DNA of 64,000 nt from JADKIH01 sp031385005 (lineage in GTDB: Bacteria; Bacteroidota; Bacteroidia; AKYH767-A; 2013-40CM-41-45): the NCBI GenBank assembly GCA_031385005.1, contig JANNBB010000027.1, positions 72,948 to 136,947 on the forward strand, given 5' to 3'. Under the pieces are notes generated by a model, which was given only the letters and a program-made list of their open reading frames with translations, did not search any database and had not been told where the DNA came from. The position numbers were made by a program, and so were the translations under genes. The stretch's first letter is position 1; each line of letters starts with the position of its first letter. Of the stretch, positions 53,009-61,540 are shown one piece after another.

Positions 53009-53998
53009 ATGACGACACCTGATAAAGAACAAATCAAATCGGACTTCAATGACCAGCAAAATATTTACGCGAAGGTTACGCAAAAAATAATTGCCGACCT
53101 TGAAAAAGGCGAACTGACATGGAGAAAACCATGGAACAGCGCAGGCTCACTCAATCAAGTTACTCTTCCCTTGCGCAGCAATAACATTCCCTATACCGGC
53201 ATCAATAAAATGTTGCTGTGGATCACTGCTGCTGAAAAAAGTTATCAGTCGCCATACTGGATGACCGTCCGGCAAGCGAATGAACTGAATGCGCATGTAC
53301 GAAAAGGTGAAAAAAGTACACCTGTCGTTTATGCAGATAAAATCATCAAGGAAGAACAGGGCGAAGATGGAGAGATGCATAAACAGCAATCTTCCTTCCT
53401 GAAAGTATATTCAGTATTCAATGCCGATCAGGTTGAAGGATTGCCGGAATTATTTTACAAGAAAATTGAACCGACAAACACAAACACAAATACTGAAACG
53501 CGCCTGAAGGAAATTGACCAGTTCTTCGCCGATACAAAGGCGGAAATTTATACAGGTGACCGCGCTGCATATTATGAATCCACCGATAAAATTGAAATGC
53601 CACCCTTTGAAAGTTTTATAAATGCTACAGGGTATTACGGCATTCTCTCCCATGAGATGACGCACTGGACAAAACACGAGAAGCGGTTGAACCGTGATTT
53701 CAAAAAAGGCCGTAACGGCGATGAAGTTTATGCGAAGGAAGAACTTGTCGCTGAATTAGGCGCTTGTTTCCTTGCAGCAGAACTTGGTTTCGAGCCGATC
53801 CCCTCTGAAGTACATGCGGCTTACATGCAATCATGGCTGAAAGTTTTGCAACACGATAACAAATTTATTTTTCAGGCGGCATCACAAGCGCAGAAGGCAG
53901 TCGAGTTTATGATCAATCTACAGCCATCCAAGCAGCCGAAAGTAAGTTGCGTTGCGGCAGAACCTAAACCTATTGCCAATGCGAATGCGTCATTTTAG
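53009..53998 (+). CDS. ardC: ArdC-like antirestriction protein with zincin domain
   Basis: 329 aa, SD AAGGAG at 52996-53001. N-terminal ArdC ssDNA-binding domain (WRKPWNSAG, NIPYTGINKMLL, PYWMTVRQANEL, VRKGEKSTPVVYAD) and a C-terminal metallopeptidase with SHEMTHWT (HExxH) and the third ligand region EELVAELGACFL. ArdC shields incoming single-stranded DNA or host restriction during transfer. Fits the type I restriction gene at the end of the window and the relaxase. Confidence 0.9.
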   Translation: MTTPDKEQIKSDFNDQQNIYAKVTQKIIADLEKGELTWRKPWNSAGSLNQVTLPLRSNNIPYTGINKMLLWITAAEKSYQSPYWMTVRQANELNAHVRKGEKSTPVVYADKIIKEEQGEDGEMHKQQSSFLKVYSVFNADQVEGLPELFYKKIEPTNTNTNTETRLKEIDQFFADTKAEIYTGDRAAYYESTDKIEMPPFESFINATGYYGILSHEMTHWTKHEKRLNRDFKKGRNGDEVYAKEELVAELGACFLAAELGFEPIPSEVHAAYMQSWLKVLQHDNKFIFQAASQAQKAVEFMINLQPSKQPKVSCVAAEPKPIANANASF

Positions 53999-54093
53999 GA
54001 GCTGGTGTTTAAAGTGGTCATGGGAATCTCGATAAGCAAGTTTGCATTTCCTTTCATGCATGCTTAGTTCCCTGCCCTTCGCTCGTGCTCCTC

Positions 54094-54153
54094 GCGTCAA
54101 GAAGAAATTCGGCTCCCCCTAAAAAAGGTAGCCCCCAATTTTCTTCTTGACGC
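54094..54153. repeat. 60-nt hairpin between ardC and a small conserved gene
   Basis: GCGTCAAGAAGAAA (54094-54107) is an exact reverse complement of TTTCTTCTTGACGC (54140-54153), with a 32-nt GC-rich loop containing CTCCCCC and GCCCCCA. No T-run follows. Could be an RNA element, an attenuator or part of an origin of transfer. Confidence 0.7.
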
Positions 54154-54220
54154 TGCACGTGCTTCTGGCTCATCGGGAGGCATCGCCCGAAAGGGTAATG
54201 CAAACTAAAGGAGATATACC

Positions 54221-54421
54221 ATGACAACACAAACTGAAAACAAGCCCAAGCAAGTGCCTGCATTTTTCATTTACGATCAGGACGGAGAAGGCAATACGCT
54301 TCGCATCGGAGCAGCTTTCAGGCATAAGCGTGGATTTGGATTGAACATCATCCTCGATGACAAACGCTATCTGGCGTTTCCGCCGAAACCCAAATCGGAA
54401 GTTACCGGGGAGGGCGCGTAA
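54221..54421 (+). CDS. Small conserved mobile-element protein
   Basis: 66 aa, SD AAGGAG at 54208-54213. Pattern IGAAFRHKRGFGLNIILDD resembles short proteins in proteobacterial plasmids and islands with IGAAWxHxxGxGFxLVLDA. Acidic N-terminus (YDQDGEGNTLR). Unknown function. Last gene of the plus-strand block. Confidence 0.65.
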   Translation: MTTQTENKPKQVPAFFIYDQDGEGNTLRIGAAFRHKRGFGLNIILDDKRYLAFPPKPKSEVTGEGA

Positions 54422-54554
54422 GCGCTCTCTTCTTTTTTAGATTCAAAAAATCTTCCACCAAGGACGGCCTTTTTTCTTTATTAATCCTTTTGAAATACCG
54501 GTAATAAAACTATTAGTAACATTTGGAGGGTTAAATTCTTCAAGCTGTTTTTAA

Positions 54555-54716
54555 CTATTCATTTTTATATTTTACCATTGCTTGATGATAACCAAAAGGA
54601 CTGAAACCAAGTCCCCCTAAAGGAATCCATCCTTCGCTAATGAGTTTATTGATCAAGGCTTCCATTGGTTGGATTTTAGGTGCGGAAGCGATACAATAGT
54701 TAGATACATTGTTCAT
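54555..54716 (-). CDS. DUF1737-like small protein
   Basis: 53 aa, ATG 54716, stop 54555-54557. EALINKLISEGWIPLGGLGF and YHQAMVK match the DUF1737 pattern (L..xV...i.eGWxPxGG...YxQAMxK). Function unknown. Lies downstream of the minus-strand relaxase block. Confidence 0.65.
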   Translation of the reverse strand: MNNVSNYCIASAPKIQPMEALINKLISEGWIPLGGLGFSPFGYHQAMVKYKNE

Positions 54717-54782
54717 AATATTTATGTTTTTGGTTGCAGCAAAGAAACAAAAAATTAAAAAGCTGCCATTAATCCTAATTAT

Positions 54783-55178
54783 TCAATTACCCAGTTTTTC
54801 AACCGTAATTTCGGTAATTAGACCTTCGTTGTTTTGACCAACTTCAAGGTAACGTTCAGCAACAACGATCAATCTTTTGGGTTCATGATTGCAGAGGGAA
54901 TCAAATAAAGATTCCAACGAATGCCCTTTCAATAGGATCAAATGTGTTGTGAAAGCAAGTCTAATATTATTTTCATTTGGGAAGTACTCACCTGAAATCA
55001 AATAAGCATAGTTAAAGAACACTTGTTTACCGTCTGACAGAACAAGGCAAAGGTTCCGTGCATTGCTCGGCGAATCATACAATTCAATATCATCCTTTGG
55101 CTCCGATTTCTTTTCTTCATTCTGCTTTGCTGTATCGGTTTTGCGTGCCTTGTCATACTTAAGTTTAAGTTCGCTCAT
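54783..55178 (-). CDS. Hypothetical protein overlapping the relaxase gene
   Basis: 131 aa from ATG 55178 (MSELKLKYDKARKTDTAKQN); an ATG at 55265 would need a Lys-rich, relaxase-overlapping start. Overlaps the relaxase stop by 14 nt, suggesting translational coupling. Lys/Glu-rich N-terminus and a beta-rich rest (NLCLVLSDGKQVFFNYAYLI). I do not recognise it. Probably the last gene of the relaxase operon. Confidence 0.6.
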   Translation of the reverse strand: MSELKLKYDKARKTDTAKQNEEKKSEPKDDIELYDSPSNARNLCLVLSDGKQVFFNYAYLISGEYFPNENNIRLAFTTHLILLKGHSLESLFDSLCNHEPKRLIVVAERYLEVGQNNEGLITEITVEKLGN

Positions 55179-57885
55179 AATCTTTTTCTGTTTGATCTTT
55201 TTGTTTATTTTGTGATGTCTTTTCCTTTGACGATGTTTTTTCAGAGCGCTGCAATTGCTGAACAAATTCTTTATGCGATTTGGTTTTTCCGGTCAGCTCC
55301 AAAGCTGATTGGCGTTCGCCAAGTTCAGCAGCATGATGTAGCAGTTCTGTTTTGTTGTCAGTATAAATGCGAGCGCGGTCACGTCCACGCGATACGGAAA
55401 CATAAAACTGCTTTGCATCCGTCGCCGGAAATGTTGCCGCCGGTTGGGAGATAAAAATCTCATCAACGGTTTTGCCTTGCGATGCATAAGAGGTGATGCA
55501 ATGTGCATGTGTAATGTGTCCGAAATTTTTATCAAGTGTATAAGTGTTGTTGTCATTGCGAAGAACAATCTTTCCGTTTTTGCTGACTGAAGCTACTTCC
55601 AATGTTTGCCCGTTGTTCAAGCGTTTTTTGTCCGCATCAAAACCATTGCGTGTTATACGGACACGGTCGCCCTTCGACAAATTCAATTCCGATTTTTTAT
55701 AAACATCGTATGCGCTACTTTTCACGGTTGGCAATTGTTTTATTTCACCGTTTGTATTTTGCACATGAATTGCTTTTTCATCGATGGACTCAACCGACCA
55801 TATACTGCCGCGATTGAAACCCGGTGTGTTCTGATTAAACTGCACAATCTGTCCCTGCTTAAAATTCCGTGTATCGGATTTTTCAGCTTCGGTCATATTC
55901 AGATTTGAAAAGCGTGTTGCGATAATTTCTTTTTTGCCGATTATACCTTCATCACGCAGACGTTCACGGATTTCCTTTGTGACCTCCTCACCTTGCGCAT
56001 GTGTCGGTGAAATTATCAGTGCTGATTTCCCCTTGATCACCGTTTGCACATAGTCATCGATAAGTTGTTTATTCGGTTTCATCTGATCAACGGATTGGAT
56101 ATAGCCCATGTTGTCGAGTTTTTCAAAAGCAGTTTTGATGTCTCCTTTCGACAAATCATCAACAGCCGAACGGTACTCGACATTTTTCTGGCGGTATATT
56201 TTACTCACTTCTGCCGTTTGAATATGTGCGACCGTATTGAGAATTCGCAACGCATCACCGCGAACAACACTTGCGTGCTGCTTTGTATCGCCGCCTAAAA
56301 TCAGTTGAGCATTTTGTTTTGTGGCAAGGTCAAGGAGAGCAGTCATATCTTTTGTTCCGAGCAGCCCCGCTTCATCCACCCACAGAACTTGGTTTTTTAA
56401 TTTCACCTGCATCTTTTGATCGGTGAGAAGCATGGCAACCGTTTCTGCATTCTGGAAACCTTCACCTTTCAAAACACCACGTGAGGCTTGCGCCGTAGGT
56501 GCAACAACGGTGACCTGTTTACCGGCTTTCTCCATCAAGGAAATCGCTTCTTTCATCAGGGTCGTCTTACCGGTTCCAGCAGCCCCACGGATGATAGAAA
56601 CCATGTGTGAGGTGGTGAGCACGTGCTTGACCGCCTCTGCTTGCTGACCGGCTAAATTGACCTCAGGTGCTTTTTCATATAGTGGTCTATGTTTGCCTTG
56701 TCCATTCTTCGCCAGATCAACCATACGCTTTTCTTCGGCAAGCACTTCTTTCGTGGTGCAGAGCGTGCGTGATTTTTCAGTGACGTGAATGATGCGCTTG
56801 TCCTCTTTGAACTTCTTGGTGATCATATCAACCGAGACCAAATTATTGCCGAGGCCAAAACGATAAGCACGTTCGAGAATCCGGCGGCCATCCATAACGG
56901 AAGCGCGTTCAAAACAATGTAGCAAGGCATGGTCAACGCACTGCCTTGATTCAAGAGGCACTCTTTCCTTTTCCGGTGCATGACGAATGACATTATCGCC
57001 ACTTTTTTTATTCGGGTCAAGCGCATGAATTTGTTTTCGCCACTCCTCTTTCAGTGCTGTCATCGTCAGACCTTTTTCTTTTTTAGCGCGTGTACGTGCG
57101 CCAAGTTCGCTTAACTCCTTTGCATCAGTGATGCCTTTTTCCTTTGCGACACGTCCGATTTCATCGGTACGTTTGGAGAAAAGATCAACGACGTTTTTAG
57201 GAACGCCTGCTATCTCGAATGATTTATCAGTTCGATTAATCTGGTAACCAAGACTGATAAGCCGATCAGAAAACGTTTTATGAAACTTTGCCTGATAGTA
57301 AGGCATGTCACGTTTGATGTCCCGGAACTGTGCTGCCTTCATCCGATTCTCCACATTGTCCCACGTAACGTTAAAGACAAAGCAATGGCAATGCAGGTGC
57401 GGGTCCGGTGAAAAGCCTTCGACCGGCCTTGCCGTCTGATGCACAAAATCCGCCCAGACGAGTTCGCCGGTTTCCCGGTCTTCGTACTTGCCGCTTTTGC
57501 GTACACGCGTTTTGCTGTCCGCCTCGATGTCAAGCATCGTGTCACGAACGCTTTGATGAAACGCTTGCAGCAGGTGGTCATCCTTTTCAAGAGCGTGAAG
57601 GATCGACACCGACTTCGGGCAATGGAAGTTGATGTCATACCCTGTCGTCCGTTCCTCTTTTGTTCGCGGCGTGAGGTGTTCACCTGTTGCCGGATTTTTG
57701 TTTTCACAGAGTGCAAAAAAATTCTCCTTTGTAGCAAGACCTGTTATCCCCAACCGTTCCGCAATCTTCCCCTGAAACTGCCCGTTCAGTTCCTGTTCGT
57801 CGAGGTAGTAATCCGACTTGGACAGGGCATCCGAAAAATACGCTTTTGCGTGCCCGGCAGATTTACTTTGAACCATGCGTATCAT
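55165..57885 (-). CDS. traI: MobF (TrwC/TraI) conjugative relaxase-helicase
   Basis: 906 aa. Relaxase domain ~1-270: catalytic tyrosines Y16 and Y26-Y27 (SDYYLD), and the metal triad DPHLHCHCFVF (His-x-His-x-His). A Phe-rich central part is followed by a SF1B helicase: Walker A GAAGTGKTTLM, VDEAGLLGT, TSYASQGKTVDE and YVSVSRGRDRARIY. Nicks DNA at oriT, binds the 5' end and unwinds the strand for transfer. MobF is mainly proteobacterial; usual relaxases of Bacteroidota are MobB/MobP-type. Start 57885, with 57876 possible. Confidence 0.93.
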   Translation of the reverse strand: MIRMVQSKSAGHAKAYFSDALSKSDYYLDEQELNGQFQGKIAERLGITGLATKENFFALCENKNPATGEHLTPRTKEERTTGYDINFHCPKSVSILHALEKDDHLLQAFHQSVRDTMLDIEADSKTRVRKSGKYEDRETGELVWADFVHQTARPVEGFSPDPHLHCHCFVFNVTWDNVENRMKAAQFRDIKRDMPYYQAKFHKTFSDRLISLGYQINRTDKSFEIAGVPKNVVDLFSKRTDEIGRVAKEKGITDAKELSELGARTRAKKEKGLTMTALKEEWRKQIHALDPNKKSGDNVIRHAPEKERVPLESRQCVDHALLHCFERASVMDGRRILERAYRFGLGNNLVSVDMITKKFKEDKRIIHVTEKSRTLCTTKEVLAEEKRMVDLAKNGQGKHRPLYEKAPEVNLAGQQAEAVKHVLTTSHMVSIIRGAAGTGKTTLMKEAISLMEKAGKQVTVVAPTAQASRGVLKGEGFQNAETVAMLLTDQKMQVKLKNQVLWVDEAGLLGTKDMTALLDLATKQNAQLILGGDTKQHASVVRGDALRILNTVAHIQTAEVSKIYRQKNVEYRSAVDDLSKGDIKTAFEKLDNMGYIQSVDQMKPNKQLIDDYVQTVIKGKSALIISPTHAQGEEVTKEIRERLRDEGIIGKKEIIATRFSNLNMTEAEKSDTRNFKQGQIVQFNQNTPGFNRGSIWSVESIDEKAIHVQNTNGEIKQLPTVKSSAYDVYKKSELNLSKGDRVRITRNGFDADKKRLNNGQTLEVASVSKNGKIVLRNDNNTYTLDKNFGHITHAHCITSYASQGKTVDEIFISQPAATFPATDAKQFYVSVSRGRDRARIYTDNKTELLHHAAELGERQSALELTGKTKSHKEFVQQLQRSEKTSSKEKTSQNKQKDQTEKDYERT

Positions 57886-58079
57886 TTCGAATGAGTATAC
57901 CTGAGTTTTAGATTCGATTGGAAAATTTCCACTTTTTACCGCACAAATAAGGTTGTCGGTTTTTACGTTTTCGGAGGTCAGTTTTCAGGTGCTTCAGTGG
58001 CCGGAAGCTGTGTTGAGGATGCTTGTAATAACCATTAAAGAAAACCCATCAGACTTCTTCCCTAAGCACAGCTTAGGCA
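57886..58079. other. Short spacer between the relaxase and membrane genes, with a hairpin
   Basis: CCTAAGC (58061-58067) pairs with GCTTAGG (58071-58077) right after the stop of the membrane-protein gene on the minus strand. No T-run in that direction. It could be a regulatory hairpin in the operon. The rest shows nothing clear. Confidence 0.5.
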
Positions 58080-58832
58080 CTAACTGATAGGTACAGTTTG
58101 ATCTTCAGTAAAGGTCGGAACGAGCTTGCGCCGGTTCTCTTCACTCACCGGTTTGCGACCGTAAAAACGGACACCTCTTGCATCCTCAGGCTGCTTGTCA
58201 TTCACAAACGTATCTTCCAGTTCTTCATTACAGATCATTTCATCAATATGATTCATGACAAAATCGTCTCCAAGTTTATAGGCCGCGGCAGAGCCCAGTA
58301 AATAAAAAATGCTGCATGTAGTCAAGACGGCGCCAATTTTCTGACCAACGATTGACAGGGCAATTCCTGCTACAAGAAAGATAACTGGTTCGTAAACTGT
58401 CTCAATTTTGCGTACATCCGTTTTGCCAGCATTAATCCTGTAAAAACGCGGGTCAATATCCCCTGAATAAAGACTGTATTTGCCAAAATCGAACACTGAT
58501 ATTTCCCGGCTTATTTCCTTTTCCCGGCGAGATGAAAACATATAAAAAGCGGCAAGGAAGGCATACCATGTAGAATAATGTATAAGGAAGTCACCCCACT
58601 CAAACGGGACATAACTTCTTGCCATGTAAGGACGGATAATCGGAATAGCTCCCAAAACCAGAAGAATGACACCGGCATCACCCATGCTAAAATAGCGTTG
58701 GCCGAAATTCTTGCGCAGGAAAACTTCAAGCACAAGCCTTGGATAAGAAGCAATATTAATCAACTGCCTTAATGCAGCGTGATTGATTTTTTGACGATTG
58801 ATTTGTTCACGGAAATAAAGGTTCTTTTTCAT
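58080..58832 (-). CDS. Four-helix membrane protein overlapping the coupling-protein gene
   Basis: 250 aa. Four hydrophobic segments: GVILLVLGAIPIIRPYM (~54-70), FLIHYSTWYAFLAAFYMF (~82-99), PVIFLVAGIALSIVG (~147-161) and IGAVLTTCSIFYLLGSAAA (~165-183). C-terminus polar. Starts 26 nt inside the traD gene, so expression is probably coupled. The coupling protein next to it has no membrane segment, so this may provide the anchor; inference. Confidence 0.65.
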   Translation of the reverse strand: MKKNLYFREQINRQKINHAALRQLINIASYPRLVLEVFLRKNFGQRYFSMGDAGVILLVLGAIPIIRPYMARSYVPFEWGDFLIHYSTWYAFLAAFYMFSSRREKEISREISVFDFGKYSLYSGDIDPRFYRINAGKTDVRKIETVYEPVIFLVAGIALSIVGQKIGAVLTTCSIFYLLGSAAAYKLGDDFVMNHIDEMICNEELEDTFVNDKQPEDARGVRFYGRKPVSEENRRKLVPTFTEDQTVPIS

Positions 58833-60351
58833 TTGTTTTGCTTTTAAGGGTTGGAATATATTTCTGGTTATAGGATGCTTTAATATGGTTCAATCCACTC
58901 TTGAGCGTGTTACCCTGAAAATGCAAATAACCCTCGACAACAAAATCGTTATTAATGCTGCCGGTTTTAAGCGAAACAAATTGTTCAGGTCGAACGATGC
59001 GTTCGAGTTTAACTGATTTTGTTCTTGAAGATGAAAATTGACTTGCTACAGTTGATGTATTGGAGGTTTCTTCATAAAGCCCATCGCCAATAAGTTCGGA
59101 AGCGTAACGGTTGGTATCAACGTCGGCATTTGCATGGAATATTTTTGTACCGAGTGTACCGAGAAAACTTTTCACGCGTGAATCTGATTTAGCACCGCCC
59201 ATATTCGCATAGTAGTTCGGTAGGTTTTGTGAAATGTAAACGGTAGCAATCCGGCTGCTCCGTGCCGTAGCCTGGTATTCGGTGTCATGCTCATGGAGAA
59301 AATTTTGCGCTTCATCCGCCCAGAGAAAAACAGGCCTTTGGTGTTCAGTGGCCGGACGTTTCTCCATAGCACGTTGCCAGATATATTTAAACATGATCTG
59401 ACTGTCACGACCGATTTTGTGATAGAGTTTAACAGGAAGATTAATTAGGATTATTTTTCCTTTCAGGCAATCATCCGGCGTAAACGTTGATGGATGACGG
59501 CAGAACAGGGAATAAACCGGATCACGCAATAAGCGGAAAAGGAAACCGGAAAAAGAAAAGTCTATGATTGAACGCGTCTTTTCACTGAGGTTCTTGTAAC
59601 TATCCTTGAAAAACAAATCAAGAAATTTTAGGAGACGGTAATCCGGTATTGCATTTGAAGCAACATCATCAAATATATCTTCCTTATTCAGGCGTTGCAG
59701 TGTCTCCACCGATTGTGTACGTTCCCATTCGTCAAGTTGCTTTGTGACTTTTTTCCGCGCTGCATCAAAAGCTTGATGAAAGGTGCTTTGTTTTTCATCT
59801 TTACTGTCATTATCAGAGCTTACTTTAGGTATGGTCTGGACAATATCGAATAACTGCTGCACAGAAATTTTTCCATAGGCAAGTTTGCACAAATCAATCA
59901 CATTAAAGATCAACATATCGAGCGCGGTTTCCCAAAACGGATCATCAGAAGAACCATGCGCCTTTTCTTCGCTGGCACGGATAACCGTTTTAAGAACCTG
60001 AACAATATTTTCAGTTATTGAGTTGCCGCCTCTTGCCTGTGAACTTTCATAATCAAGAAAGTTGAAAAAGTTTTTTTTCTCCGGTTCTACAATCAGTAAA
60101 TCTTGGGTACGACCTGTTAGCTTGCAATAATCTTCCCACAACTCCTTTTCATCAGGCTTGGCAGTAAGTACAAGACCACCGAATCCTGAAGAAAGATATT
60201 TCAAAGCAAGAGTACGACCGGAGCCAGAAGTTTTTCCAGAGCCAATGCCGCCGAAAATCTGCACACCTTCAACCGCATGGCGGAATGTCCAGTAACTTTC
60301 TTTGTTACCAGACAAATCAATAAGAGGTGTATCAAGATCAAAAGATTCCAT
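58807..60351 (-). CDS. traD: Type IV coupling protein ATPase (TraD/TrwB-like), soluble form
   Basis: 514 aa. Walker A FGGIGSGKTSGSG at residues ~35-47, PGGLVLT-type strand (GGLVLTAKPDEKELW), Walker B PVFLWADEAQNFLHEH, and VYISQNLPNYYANMGG, as in VirD4/TraD proteins. Moves the relaxase-DNA to the secretion channel. It lacks the two N-terminal membrane helices of ordinary coupling proteins; the overlapping next gene encodes a four-helix membrane protein. Precedes the relaxase by one gene, as in R388 (trwB before trwC). Confidence 0.88.
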   Translation of the reverse strand: MESFDLDTPLIDLSGNKESYWTFRHAVEGVQIFGGIGSGKTSGSGRTLALKYLSSGFGGLVLTAKPDEKELWEDYCKLTGRTQDLLIVEPEKKNFFNFLDYESSQARGGNSITENIVQVLKTVIRASEEKAHGSSDDPFWETALDMLIFNVIDLCKLAYGKISVQQLFDIVQTIPKVSSDNDSKDEKQSTFHQAFDAARKKVTKQLDEWERTQSVETLQRLNKEDIFDDVASNAIPDYRLLKFLDLFFKDSYKNLSEKTRSIIDFSFSGFLFRLLRDPVYSLFCRHPSTFTPDDCLKGKIILINLPVKLYHKIGRDSQIMFKYIWQRAMEKRPATEHQRPVFLWADEAQNFLHEHDTEYQATARSSRIATVYISQNLPNYYANMGGAKSDSRVKSFLGTLGTKIFHANADVDTNRYASELIGDGLYEETSNTSTVASQFSSSRTKSVKLERIVRPEQFVSLKTGSINNDFVVEGYLHFQGNTLKSGLNHIKASYNQKYIPTLKSKTNEKEPLFP

Positions 60352-60385
60352 GTGGCGGCGGAAAAATTAACCTTACTATTAAATA

Positions 60386-60649
60386 TTATCGCTCCTCTAA
60401 ATCACGGCCTTTCGTTTTGTCTTCAGTTGTTCTTTGAGGGCGATTATTATCGGTCAACCAAGAAGGGTGACGGTCTTTTGTTTGTTCAAGGACAAATTGC
60501 TGCCGGCCATCTCGGAATCCTTCCCCGCGCTGTGATTCATTTTTAAATAGACTAATCATGTCGGATAAACCCGGTTCATATTTGGTAATGATATACCCTT
60601 CATTAAATCCTTTTTGATATTTTGAATTGTCTGATTGAGTTTCGTCCAT
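60386..60649 (-). CDS. Hypothetical protein before the coupling protein
   Basis: 87 aa, very hydrophilic. YQKGFNEGYIITKYEPGLSD and FKNESQRGEGFRDGRQQFVL. Rich in charged residues with an Arg/Lys/Glu-rich end (TEDKTKGRDLEER). Not recognised by name. 2 bp after the HTH gene and 34 bp before traD on the same strand, so in the operon. Confidence 0.6.
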   Translation of the reverse strand: MDETQSDNSKYQKGFNEGYIITKYEPGLSDMISLFKNESQRGEGFRDGRQQFVLEQTKDRHPSWLTDNNRPQRTTEDKTKGRDLEER

Positions 60650-60651
60650 GA

Positions 60652-60921
60652 TTAAAAAGTATTATGCGCATTCTCTTCAAGAAAGCTGTGAATAGAATCG
60701 CGGTCGTAAAGAATAATTTTCTTTTGAGGTTGTGAGAAACGGATTTTTCCTTCGTCACGGAATTTCTGAAGTGTTGTCTTGGATTTAATATTCAGAAGCT
60801 GCATGGCTTCGTCATCGGAAATCCACTTTTCATGATCGTCGCCATGTTTTTCCTTCAGGCGATTAACGACCTGTTCTATCAACGTATAAAAAGCTGCATC
60901 TTCAATGCAAATAACTTCCAT
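60652..60921 (-). CDS. HTH protein, first gene of the relaxase operon
   Basis: 89 aa. N-terminal IEDAAFYTLIEQVVNRLKEK, then an HTH_17-like domain WISDDEAMQLLNIKSKTTLQ and FRDEGKIRFSQPQKKIILYD. Typical of regulators in Bacteroidota mobile elements. In R388 the analogous first gene (trwA) encodes an oriT-binding regulator; a similar role here is inferred from position only. Confidence 0.75.
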   Translation of the reverse strand: MEVICIEDAAFYTLIEQVVNRLKEKHGDDHEKWISDDEAMQLLNIKSKTTLQKFRDEGKIRFSQPQKKIILYDRDSIHSFLEENAHNTF

Positions 60922-61144
60922 GAGGCTGAGGTTAAAACTGATTCTACAAACTTAAAAAATGAATAGATAAAAACAAATCGCATAAACACCTGTTTATTAG
61001 ACGATTACGCATCGTTGGCATTATGGTTGAATATTAAAGATTGCTTAGATTAACAAAACAGGAGTCAATACCAAGTATTCTTACTCTTTAATGTTGAAAA
61101 CTTTTATCCACTTTAAATGAAAAAAATCAACTTTGTTAATTTAC

Positions 61145-61180
61145 ATTTGACAAATTCAGTCAATTTGTAATTTGTCAAAT
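61145..61180 (+). promoter_or_regulatory. Inverted-repeat operator at the XRE gene start
   Basis: ATTTGACAAAT (61145-61155) and ATTTGTCAAAT (61170-61180) are perfect reverse complements 14 nt apart. The right arm includes the A and T of the ATG start (61179). TACATTTG (61142-61149), a TAnnTTTG box, overlaps the left arm. Binding by the XRE protein would block its own promoter; inference. Confidence 0.6.
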
Positions 61181-61484
61181 GGAAACCATTGGATATAAAC
61201 TCAGGAAACTGAGAGAAGAAAACAATTTGTTGCTTCGGAATGTCGCAGCAATGCTTGATATTGATGTTGCTATCCTTAGCAAAATGGAACGTGGTGAAAG
61301 ACGGTTAACAAAAGAAATTGTGTCAAAGCTAGCGAAAATCTACAAGCACGATATCGAAGAACTGACGGTACTTTACTTGAGTGAGAAAGTGATTTTTGAA
61401 ATTGGCCATGAAGAATTAGCGATAAAAGCTCTCCATGTAGCAGAGGATCAAATCAAGAATCAAAAAACTAAGAACAAAAAGTAA
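61179..61484 (+). CDS. XRE-family transcriptional regulator
   Basis: 101 aa. XRE HTH at residues ~7-62: YKLRKLREENNLLLRNVAAM, then DVAILSKMERGERRLTKEIV. The C-terminal part is helical with a Lys-rich end. Sits immediately upstream of the type I HsdR gene and starts inside a perfect inverted repeat. Probable autoregulated controller of the restriction genes. Confidence 0.85.
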   Translation: METIGYKLRKLREENNLLLRNVAAMLDIDVAILSKMERGERRLTKEIVSKLAKIYKHDIEELTVLYLSEKVIFEIGHEELAIKALHVAEDQIKNQKTKNKK

Positions 61485-61540
61485 TAGAAGAACTATCATT
61501 AGTTACGACAATAAAATTTCAGATTAGATTATTTGTAGAA

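Noticed and set aside
54208..54223. AAGGAGATATACCATG, identical to the ribosome-binding site of common T7 expression vectors
   Set aside because: Only these 16 bases match; the flanks do not, so it is an ordinary SD and not vector contamination.
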